A stretch of DNA of 64,000 nucleotides, taken from Pseudomonas grandcourensis (lineage in GTDB: Bacteria > Pseudomonadota > Gammaproteobacteria > Pseudomonadales > Pseudomonadaceae). Where the stretch lies: assembly GCF_039909015.1 (NCBI RefSeq), contig NZ_CP150919.1, forward strand, positions 4,192,501 to 4,256,500, given 5' to 3'. Both the position numbers and the translations under genes were made by a program. Positions 43,499 through 50,839 of this stretch are shown in pieces. Every line of letters starts with the position of its first letter. Position 1 is the first letter of the stretch. The notes under the pieces are model-generated. The model searched no databases. It saw only the letters and a program-made list of their open reading frames with translations, and had not been told where the DNA came from.

Positions 43499-44572
43499 TC
43501 ACACCGAGTCGAGCAGTTCGCGATAGGGTTTCCCGTTACCGCAGCAGATCACTCGATTGCGCCCGGTAGTCTTGGCTTCGTACAACGCATGATCGGCGTC
43601 ATTGAGCCAGAGCGTCGCGTCGGTGTGGGCCGGGTTGAAGGACGCCATTCCAATGCTCAGGCTGACTTTCAGCGCCGGGTTCTGCTCGTAGCCCAAGGTG
43701 GCGAAGCGATCGCGCAGGGCATCCATGACGGCGACGGCACGGTTCAGGGGCAGGTCCGGAAGGATCACGCAGAACTCGTCACCGCCGTAGCGCCCTGCTA
43801 CATCGGTCGCTCGCAGGTTCTGCTTGAGCATTTTGCTCAACTGACGCAAGACGATGTCGCCGGCAACATGGCCGTAGGTGTCGTTGATGGCTTTGAAATG
43901 GTCGATGTCGATCAGGGCGATCGCCCCACCTTTTTGCTGGCGTTTGCAGCGCTGGAACTCGATCTCCAACTGGTCCTTCCAGGTGCCATGGTTCAGCAGG
44001 CCTGTCAGGCTGTCGGTGCGGCTCAGTGCCAGCAGTTCACGCTTCTGACAGCCGAGGGTATGGGCCTGGCGGAAGCAGATCCAGCCCAGCGCCAGCGGAT
44101 ACAGGCACAGCAACGGCAAACAGGCATAGAGCTGCACCGCGCTGGTGGCAGGAATGAACGCCGGGGCGAAAATCTGCAGGCCAACGCCCACGCCCAGGAT
44201 TTGCGCGGCTGTCCCGGCCAGCAGGAAGCGCAAGCCGCCTATGGCCACGTTGTTCATGGCCATCATGGAAATGGTGGTTGCGCTGGGCAGTGGATTGAAT
44301 TGCATCGCGGCAATCCAGAAGCCGCCGAGAAAGGCATCGATCAGCAGATTGCGGTGTTCGGCATGATAGGGTGTCTTGGCCCGACGCGCCCATTGGTAAG
44401 CCAGATGCGGCCAGACCAGGCCATTGAACCACATGAAACCCCAGACCCAGGGCGCCGGATCGAGTGGATACATCGCCGCGCTCACGCACACCAACCCCAG
44501 GGCCAACCCCAGGGTCCGCGATGTATAGAGCCTCCTGGCCAATGAAAATCCTTTTCCTCCCGTTTTTGTCAT
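43499..44572 (-). CDS. MASE2-GGDEF diguanylate cyclase (DgcC/AdrA-like)
   Basis: A 357-residue membrane diguanylate cyclase. The MASE2 domain (residues about 15-105) shows W-P-H-L-A-Y-Q-W-A and L-I-D-A-F-L-G-G-F-W, followed by further membrane segments to about 170. The GGDEF domain has the canonical G-G-D-E-F active site and the I-site R-A-T-D five residues before it. This architecture resembles DgcC, which promotes cellulose synthesis in enterics. AGAGG precedes the ATG. Confidence 0.9.
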   Translation of the reverse strand: MTKTGGKGFSLARRLYTSRTLGLALGLVCVSAAMYPLDPAPWVWGFMWFNGLVWPHLAYQWARRAKTPYHAEHRNLLIDAFLGGFWIAAMQFNPLPSATTISMMAMNNVAIGGLRFLLAGTAAQILGVGVGLQIFAPAFIPATSAVQLYACLPLLCLYPLALGWICFRQAHTLGCQKRELLALSRTDSLTGLLNHGTWKDQLEIEFQRCKRQQKGGAIALIDIDHFKAINDTYGHVAGDIVLRQLSKMLKQNLRATDVAGRYGGDEFCVILPDLPLNRAVAVMDALRDRFATLGYEQNPALKVSLSIGMASFNPAHTDATLWLNDADHALYEAKTTGRNRVICCGNGKPYRELLDSV

Positions 44573-44770
44573 AGGGCCTCTGTGCCACTCGACGGAATGC
44601 GATTACAGCCTGTGCCTGTGCGCTGGAGTCTATCAGGGTGAGATTAAATAGCCATCACCGGCTGACGGGCTGAATATCGCGACATCACACTCACATAAAA
44701 GCAAAAGCCTCGCCCCGGAAACGGCTATACATGAAAGAAGGGGTTGATCGATGACCATAAGAGGAGGCCC

Positions 44771-46225
44771 ATGCAGACCTTTCAAGTATTGATCATCGGC
44801 AGCGGGTTTGGCGGCCAATGTGCAGCAATCAATTTGCTCAAGGCCGGCATCGATGATTTTCGCCTGCTGGAGCGGCGGGATTTCTTCGGCGGCACCTGGT
44901 GCCAGAACACCTATCCCGGCGCGGCAGTCGACGTGCCCTCGCCACTGTACTCCCTGTCTTTCGCCCCGTATCGCTGGACGCAAATGTTCGCCGAACAGGC
45001 CGAACTGCACCGCTACACCCGCCACGTGGTGGAACACTTCGGCCTGCGGGACAAGGTGGAACTGGACGCTAATGTCGAGCGCGTCGAATGGGACGACACC
45101 AACAAACGCTGGACGGTGTACACCGCCGATAAAGGCACCTTTTGCGCACAGTTCCTGATCAATGCGACCGGGCCGCTGAGTCAACCGGTGGTCCCTCGCT
45201 TCGACGGACAGGAACGCTTCCAGGGCAAGACGTTCCACACCAACAACTGGGATCACCACTACGACTACCGGCAAAAACGCGTGGCCATCGTCGGCAGCGG
45301 CGCCAGTGCGGCCCAGGTGATTCCGGCCATCGCCCCGGACGTCGGGCACTTGCATGTGTTCCAGCGCACGCCCCACTGGGTCTTGCCCCGGGCTGACCGC
45401 CGCTTTGGCCGTTTCCAGCGCTGGCTGCTGGGGTTCAAGCCGGCCTACAAGCTGCTGCGCTGGGGGATTTACTGGCAGTTCGAAACCCGCGTGATTGCCT
45501 TCAAGTATTCGAAACCGGCCGTGCACATGGTCCAGCGCCAGGCCCTGCGCTTTCTCAAACGCCAGGTGCCGGACGCCGAACTGCGGCGCAAGCTGACGCC
45601 GGACTACACCATCGGCTGCAAACGGGTAATCCTGTCCAGCACGCTGTACCCGGCACTGGCGCGCAGTAACGTGACCCTGCACAGCCGCGAGCAAGGCATC
45701 GCGTCCATCGATGAAACCGGCATCGTTACCCTGGACGGCCAGCACATCGACCTGGACCTGATCGTCTGGTCCACCGGCTACGATGCCACCGACGGGGTGA
45801 TTTCCTACCCGGTAACGGGCAAGAACGGCACCCGTCTCAAGGAGGTCTGGGCGCAGTACCCACGGGCCTACCTCGGCACCGCCCTGCCCGACTTCCCCAA
45901 CCTGTTCATCGTCACCGGGCCGAACACCGGCATCGGCCACACCTCGGCCCTGTTCATCATCGAATCCCAGATGAATTACATCCTCGATTGCATTCGCACC
46001 TTGAAGACTCAAGGTTTACGCAGCATCGAAGTTCGCCATGAGGCGGAACGTACCTACACTGAAATGATCCACCGGGAAATGGAACGCACCGTGTGGAAGT
46101 CCGGTGGTTGCCACAGTTGGTATCAAAGCAAGAGCGGTCATGTGATTGCCATGTTTCCGGGATTCAGCTTCAGCTTTCATCGCTTGACCCGAGCGCTGAA
46201 ACCCGCCGATCACATTTTGTCCTGA
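44771..46225 (+). CDS. Flavin-containing Baeyer-Villiger-type monooxygenase
   Basis: A 484-residue FAD/NADPH enzyme: the first Rossmann motif I-I-G-S-G-F-G-G starts at residue 8, F-F-G-G-T-W near 38, the type I BVMO fingerprint F150-Q-G152-K-T-F-H156-T-N-N-W160-D161 (F-x-G-x3-H-x3-W-P/D), and the second Rossmann motif V-G-S-G-A-S-A at 174. It should insert oxygen next to a carbonyl of a ketone to give an ester or lactone. GAGGAGG precedes the ATG. The hydrolase gene follows 22 bases later. Confidence 0.9.
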   Translation: MQTFQVLIIGSGFGGQCAAINLLKAGIDDFRLLERRDFFGGTWCQNTYPGAAVDVPSPLYSLSFAPYRWTQMFAEQAELHRYTRHVVEHFGLRDKVELDANVERVEWDDTNKRWTVYTADKGTFCAQFLINATGPLSQPVVPRFDGQERFQGKTFHTNNWDHHYDYRQKRVAIVGSGASAAQVIPAIAPDVGHLHVFQRTPHWVLPRADRRFGRFQRWLLGFKPAYKLLRWGIYWQFETRVIAFKYSKPAVHMVQRQALRFLKRQVPDAELRRKLTPDYTIGCKRVILSSTLYPALARSNVTLHSREQGIASIDETGIVTLDGQHIDLDLIVWSTGYDATDGVISYPVTGKNGTRLKEVWAQYPRAYLGTALPDFPNLFIVTGPNTGIGHTSALFIIESQMNYILDCIRTLKTQGLRSIEVRHEAERTYTEMIHREMERTVWKSGGCHSWYQSKSGHVIAMFPGFSFSFHRLTRALKPADHILS

Positions 46226-46247
46226 GCAGATAGAAGGGAGACGCGTG

Positions 46248-47204
46248 ATGCTTTTGTTGTTCGTCGTTCTCGCAGTGTTCGTTGCCTGGAGCTGGCTGAC
46301 CTACCCGGCCATCGGCTACTGGCTCTATGACTTGAGCATGGCGGCCGAGGCCAAGTTGTACCGGCTGCACAAGATCGTCGTGCCCATCCCCGAGATGACC
46401 GTCTCGACCTGGCAAGGCGGGCCGTACGAGGCCACCAGCAGTGTGCTGATGCTCCATGGCTTCAGCGCCGACAAGAACCTCTGGCTGCGTTTCGCCCGGC
46501 ACTTTGTCGGCAGCCATCGGGTGATCATCCCGGACATCGCCGGCCATGGCGAAACCGGCTTCAAGGCGGGCGGCGGCTACGACATCCCGCTGCAGGCCAA
46601 GCGCATGATCCAGCTGCTGGACGTGTGCGGGGTCGAGAAAGTCCATGTCATCGGCAACTCCATGGGCGGCTACATGGCGGCCTGGCTCGCGGCCACGTAT
46701 CCGGAGCGCATTGTGTCCGTGGCCCTGATCGACCCGGCCGGGGTCACCGCGCCCGAACCCAGTGACCTTGAGCGGCATCTGGCCAAGGGCCACAACCCGT
46801 TCCTGATTCATTCGCGGGAAGAATTCCAGCGTTTCTACGCCATGACCATGGCTTCGCCGCCCTGGGTACCGAAGCTGATACTCGATGCCGTCGCCCAGCG
46901 CTATGAACAGTCCCGGGAGGAGCTGGAAGAAATCTTCCGCGAATTTCGCGCCAGCCCGCCGATGGAACCGCACCTGCCCGACATCACCGCCCCGGCGCTG
47001 TTGCTGTGGGGGCGCAAGGACCGGCTGATCGATGTCAGCAGCGTGGCAGTCTGGAGCAAGGGCATCGCCGACCTGCGCGTGTATATCTGGGACGCCATCG
47101 GGCACATGCCCATGGTGGAAGCGCCATACGGTTCGGCGCGCCTGTATCGCGAGTTTTTGGCATCGCTGCGCTCGGAGAGCCCACAGGATCAACGACTTCA
47201 CTAG
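46248..47204 (+). CDS. Membrane-anchored alpha/beta hydrolase
   Basis: A 318-residue protein with an N-terminal membrane span (residues about 2-24) and an alpha/beta hydrolase domain: L-H-G-F-S-A-D-K near residue 70, nucleophile elbow G-N-S-M-G-G near 138, Asp in G-R-K-D near 256 and His in G-H-M-P near 285, so a full triad. GGGAG precedes GTG 46245 or ATG 46248. Co-transcription with the BVMO suggests it hydrolyses the ester made by that enzyme. Confidence 0.87.
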   Translation: MLLLFVVLAVFVAWSWLTYPAIGYWLYDLSMAAEAKLYRLHKIVVPIPEMTVSTWQGGPYEATSSVLMLHGFSADKNLWLRFARHFVGSHRVIIPDIAGHGETGFKAGGGYDIPLQAKRMIQLLDVCGVEKVHVIGNSMGGYMAAWLAATYPERIVSVALIDPAGVTAPEPSDLERHLAKGHNPFLIHSREEFQRFYAMTMASPPWVPKLILDAVAQRYEQSREELEEIFREFRASPPMEPHLPDITAPALLLWGRKDRLIDVSSVAVWSKGIADLRVYIWDAIGHMPMVEAPYGSARLYREFLASLRSESPQDQRLH

Positions 47205-47314
47205 ACATTCAGTCTTTTGCAGAATGAAGTTCGTCAGAAACTTCGTTTGTCGGCGTCGCTGAAGGCTGCGATCTTTTGTCCATCCTTTACGTCACCGCGC
47301 CAGGAATCCTGTTC

Positions 47315-48694
47315 ATGAACCACCCGAACTTCGTCAGCCCTGACCTGATCCGCCAACGCTTCTCCAAAGCGATGTCCGACATGTACCGCGAGGAAGTGCC
47401 GTTGTACGGCGCATTGATGGAGCTAGTGGAACAGACCAACCGTCACGTGCTGGACAGCGATGGGCAAATCCTGCGGCAGCTCACCAGCACCGGCGAAATC
47501 GAACGCCTGGACCTGGAACGCCATGGAGCGATCCGCGTCGGTACGGCCGATGAACTGGCGACCCTCGCCCGCCTGTTCGCGGTGATGGGTATGCAACCGG
47601 TGGGTTACTACGACCTGACTCCAGCCGGCGTGCCGGTGCATTCCACGGCGTTTCGCGCGGTGCATGAAGCGTCGCTGCAGGTCAGCCCGTTCCGGGTATT
47701 CACCTCACTGTTGCGTCTGGAACTGATCGAAGACCTGGAGCTGCGCGCGTTCGCCCAGTCGATGCTCGACCAGCGTTCGATCTTCACCCCAACGGCCCTG
47801 ACGCTCATCGAACGTGCCGAATCCCGGGGTGGCCTGACCGAACAGGAAGCCCAGGCGTTCGTCGAACAGGCACTGGAAACGTTCCGCTGGCACCACAGCG
47901 CCACCGTCACCGCCGAACAGTATCAACAGCTCAGCGCCCAGCATCGCCTGATCGCCGACGTGGTGGCATTCAAGGGCCCACACATCAACCACCTGACACC
48001 GCGGACCCTGGACATCGACATCGTCCAGGCGCAGATGCCGGCCCATGGCATCACCCCCAAAGCGGTGATCGAAGGCCCGCCTCGCCGCCAGTGCCCGATC
48101 CTGCTGCGCCAGACCAGCTTCAAGGCCCTGGACGAGCCGATTGCCTTCACCGATCAAAGCGAGGCGCGCGGCAGCCACAGTGCCCGTTTCGGCGAGATCG
48201 AACAGCGCGGTGCCGCCCTCACGCCCAAAGGCCGCGCACTCTACGACCGCTTGCTCAATGCCGCACGGGACGAACTCAAGGACTTCCCCAACGAAGCCAA
48301 CGCCGCGCGCTACAACGCCCTGATGGCGCAGCATTTCAGCGAGTTCCCTGACAACTGGGAAGGCATGCGCCAACAGGGCCTGGCTTACTTCCGCTACTTC
48401 GTGACGGAACAAGGCCTGGCGGCGGGCGACCTGAAAAACGCCTCTCTGGAGGAACTGATCAGCAGCGATTGCCTACGGGTTGAACCACTGGTGTACGAAG
48501 ACTTCCTGCCCGTCAGTGCGGCGGGGATTTTTCAGTCAAACCTGGGGGACGCGGCGCAAACCCGTTACGGCGCCCATGCCAACCAGCAGGCCTTCGAACA
48601 AGCTCTGGGGCGTTCGACGATCGATGAGCTGGAACTGTACGCCGAGAGCCAGCGGCGTTCGATCGAACAGTGTTTCGCCGCACTGACCGATTAA
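47315..48694 (+). CDS. hglS: 2-oxoadipate dioxygenase/decarboxylase HglS (DUF1338)
   Basis: A 459-residue VOC-like iron enzyme that turns 2-oxoadipate into D-2-hydroxyglutarate in the D-lysine pathway of P. putida. Counting from the ATG at 47315, His70, Arg74, His226 and Glu294 fall exactly on the reported metal- and substrate-binding residues of HglS, which is strong support. The start is behind AGGA; an upstream in-frame Met has no ribosome site. A strong terminator follows. No other lysine genes are in the window. Confidence 0.92.
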   Translation: MNHPNFVSPDLIRQRFSKAMSDMYREEVPLYGALMELVEQTNRHVLDSDGQILRQLTSTGEIERLDLERHGAIRVGTADELATLARLFAVMGMQPVGYYDLTPAGVPVHSTAFRAVHEASLQVSPFRVFTSLLRLELIEDLELRAFAQSMLDQRSIFTPTALTLIERAESRGGLTEQEAQAFVEQALETFRWHHSATVTAEQYQQLSAQHRLIADVVAFKGPHINHLTPRTLDIDIVQAQMPAHGITPKAVIEGPPRRQCPILLRQTSFKALDEPIAFTDQSEARGSHSARFGEIEQRGAALTPKGRALYDRLLNAARDELKDFPNEANAARYNALMAQHFSEFPDNWEGMRQQGLAYFRYFVTEQGLAAGDLKNASLEELISSDCLRVEPLVYEDFLPVSAAGIFQSNLGDAAQTRYGAHANQQAFEQALGRSTIDELELYAESQRRSIEQCFAALTD

Positions 48695-48726
48695 AAAGAA
48701 TGACTGAATGACTTGTTACAACTCAA

Positions 48727-48762
48727 TAAAAAAGGGCGACCTGCAGGTCGCCCTTTTTTATA
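48727..48762. terminator. Rho-independent terminator after hglS
   Basis: Palindromic stem AAAGGGCGACCTGCAGGTCG-type hairpin (GGGCGACCTG with its complement) preceded by A6 and followed by T6, so it works in both directions. Confidence 0.92.
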
Positions 48763-49054
48763 TCCAAAACTTTCAATGCAGCAAACAAAGTGTTCGCCCA
48801 GTGCAATGGCCTCGGCAATCCATGCACTGGTAAAGAGCCCTGACACTGGGCGAACGGAAAGTATTTTAGTAGAAGCGGATTAATATGTCCGTGCCGCAAA
48901 GATGAAATTTATCGACACAATGTTTAACAAGATGTCGATTTAAATACTATGCAACACGGCAGCTCAAACTCACCAGTTCGACCATTATGGGCTGATTATT
49001 CCTATACAAAACTTGCACAAAAACAATCAGCCCATATAGAGCTATTACTCGGTA
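48763..49054. other. AT-rich gene-free region with competing stem-loops
   Basis: Arms GTTCGCCCAGTG (48792-48803) and CACTGGGCGAAC (48844-48855) form a 12-bp stem, but CCAGTGC of the left arm can instead pair with GCACTGG at 48824-48830. Further on, GGGCTGATT (48989-48997) pairs with AATCAGCCC (49025-49033). The region from 48860 is unusually AT-rich for this genome. No open reading frame is convincing. Confidence 0.6.
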
Positions 49055-49633
49055 TCAGTGCTTGCTGGTCACCGTCAATATGTCGGTATAAACCACGTTG
49101 ACGCTTTGTCCGACTTTCAAGTCCTTGAGTTTGGCCTGGACTTCAGGTCGCTTGACGTCGACGGTCTTGGACTTGCCTTCCGGGTTTTCGAAGGTCACCT
49201 GGTGTTTCTTCAGGTCGATGTGGGTGATTTTCAGCTGCACTTTCACCTGGCGATAAGCTTCGCCGCCCGGGTTGGCGCTACCTGGCGCTGCGCGCACTTC
49301 GCCGGTGGCTTCCGCGGTGCCGGGCAGGCCTTTGTCGACATCAGTGTCGAGGTAGGCTGCAACGGCGCTGGTAACCCTGATGTCGACCGAGTCGCCGGCC
49401 TTCAGATTTTTGAGGTTTTTCGCCTTTTCGGTCAGTTGCACAGGGAATTCATTACCCTGCGGGCCTTTCAGGACCACTATATGGTTCGCGGTATCTACCG
49501 AAACGACTTTGGTGGCGACCTGATCAACCACCACAACTTCGGACAACGGTAGTTCGGCGGCAACCGCGCCGAAACTGGCGGCAGACAGCAAGGTTGCGAG
49601 GGCGATGGCTTTGGTCAGTGCGTGGCGTTTCAT
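49055..49633 (-). CDS. Exported protein with two tandem copies of one domain
   Basis: A 192-residue protein with a Sec signal ending F-G-A-V-A-A near residue 26. The mature part consists of two similar halves of about 55 residues, each with V-x3-D-x3-H-x-V then P-x-G, and ending in L-K-x-L-K-x-G-x-S-V, so a gene-internal duplication is evident. A Gly/Ala-rich linker joins them. It should lie in the periplasm. I do not recognise the family. The start at 49633 gives the signal peptide; the upstream extension does not. Confidence 0.7.
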   Translation of the reverse strand: MKRHALTKAIALATLLSAASFGAVAAELPLSEVVVVDQVATKVVSVDTANHIVVLKGPQGNEFPVQLTEKAKNLKNLKAGDSVDIRVTSAVAAYLDTDVDKGLPGTAEATGEVRAAPGSANPGGEAYRQVKVQLKITHIDLKKHQVTFENPEGKSKTVDVKRPEVQAKLKDLKVGQSVNVVYTDILTVTSKH

Positions 49634-49765
49634 AGGCAGAACATTCCCTGTGATAGATGGCAACAGACGGCGTTGAAACCGGGCTCAACGCCATGTGTGC
49701 GAGTGAGCATAGACGCTGTTCTGCGAGTGGTCGCGCCGCAGCGGTGATTTTCCTTGCACGAGCGC

Positions 49766-50839
49766 CTAGTACCCGGTCATTTCCAGATAGCCCTGCCCTG
49801 CATGGCTGCCACTGAGGCGCACCGGGCCTTCCCAGTACGGAATGCGCAAGTCCATCCAGGCCTGGGGATTGAGTGCGGTAATGGTTATATCGAGGTGTCT
49901 GGCGGGGATCTTGATCGACCAGCGAATGGGCATCGCGCGCCCGGCAACACGGGCGGTGTCTTGCGGTGTGAGGCTGATGTCGCCAGCGTGCAGCAATTGT
50001 GTCTGCCCCCCGGCGTCGATCCAGGTGCCGGTGAGATAAGGCTCACCGTCCTTTTGCCGCATGCGATACAGCATCACCTGCTCGCCGCTGTCCAGGTGCA
50101 GGGAGAACCAGTCCCATCCGGTCTGGTTGCTCGTCAAAGGCTGGCTGCTCCATTCCCGGTCGAGCCAGGCCGGGCCTCTGACCTGAAAGGTCTTGCCGTC
50201 GATTTCCAGGGTGCCGCTGGCCTGGAAAAACGGCTGGCTGTAGTAGTAGGAGGCCTGGCCCTGTTCGGATTTCTGGCTGAAGCCCCGGTCCCCCTGAAGC
50301 ACCAGCGGCCCTGTCGAGGTCAACCGCAGCCGGTAGCCGAAACGCCGGTCGCGGGCACTGAGTAGTACGTCGGCCAACGGATCGTCGGCAGTCGCCTGGC
50401 TGCGCAATTGCCAGTCGTCGATCCATGCATTGAACGGCGCGACGCTGACACCGGCCTGACCGACGCCGCCACGGGCATAACGTTCGGCCGCATGATGCGC
50501 CGTCGCCGACGTCACCGCCGCGTGACCGAGCCAGATCGTCTGATTCTGCCAACCCGCCACCTCGGGGCTGGCTTTCAACGCGCTGCGGAACAAGGTCCAT
50601 TGCGCGCCAAACTCATTGCCCTGATCGTCCTTCAGGTTGGCCGTGACGTACCACCATTCGATGCGAAAGCCGTCGTGAGGGCCATGATCCGCCGGGAAGC
50701 TGAACACCCGACCGGGTACCACCGGGGTGAACGCGGCGGCCTGGTTGCCCAGTCCGGCAAAGCCCTTTTGCTCCGGTGCCGGTTGATCGCAACCGCTCGC
50801 CAGCAGCGCCAGGAGCAACACGCCGACTTTAATCTTCAT
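49766..50839 (-). CDS. attH: AttH-like lipocalin-family lipoprotein
   Basis: The 357-residue protein has a lipobox L-A-S-G-C near residue 17 and a long beta-rich domain of the AttH/CrtC-like lipocalin type with F-P-A-D-H-G-P-H near residue 50, I-E-W-W-Y-V-T near 60 and D-R-E-W-S-S near 225. Proteins of this type accompany FtsX-like ABC exporters. The start at 50839 overlaps the end of the permease gene by 11 bases. It is the last gene of the attEFGH-like operon and probably acts at the outer membrane. Confidence 0.82.
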   Translation of the reverse strand: MKIKVGVLLLALLASGCDQPAPEQKGFAGLGNQAAAFTPVVPGRVFSFPADHGPHDGFRIEWWYVTANLKDDQGNEFGAQWTLFRSALKASPEVAGWQNQTIWLGHAAVTSATAHHAAERYARGGVGQAGVSVAPFNAWIDDWQLRSQATADDPLADVLLSARDRRFGYRLRLTSTGPLVLQGDRGFSQKSEQGQASYYYSQPFFQASGTLEIDGKTFQVRGPAWLDREWSSQPLTSNQTGWDWFSLHLDSGEQVMLYRMRQKDGEPYLTGTWIDAGGQTQLLHAGDISLTPQDTARVAGRAMPIRWSIKIPARHLDITITALNPQAWMDLRIPYWEGPVRLSGSHAGQGYLEMTGY

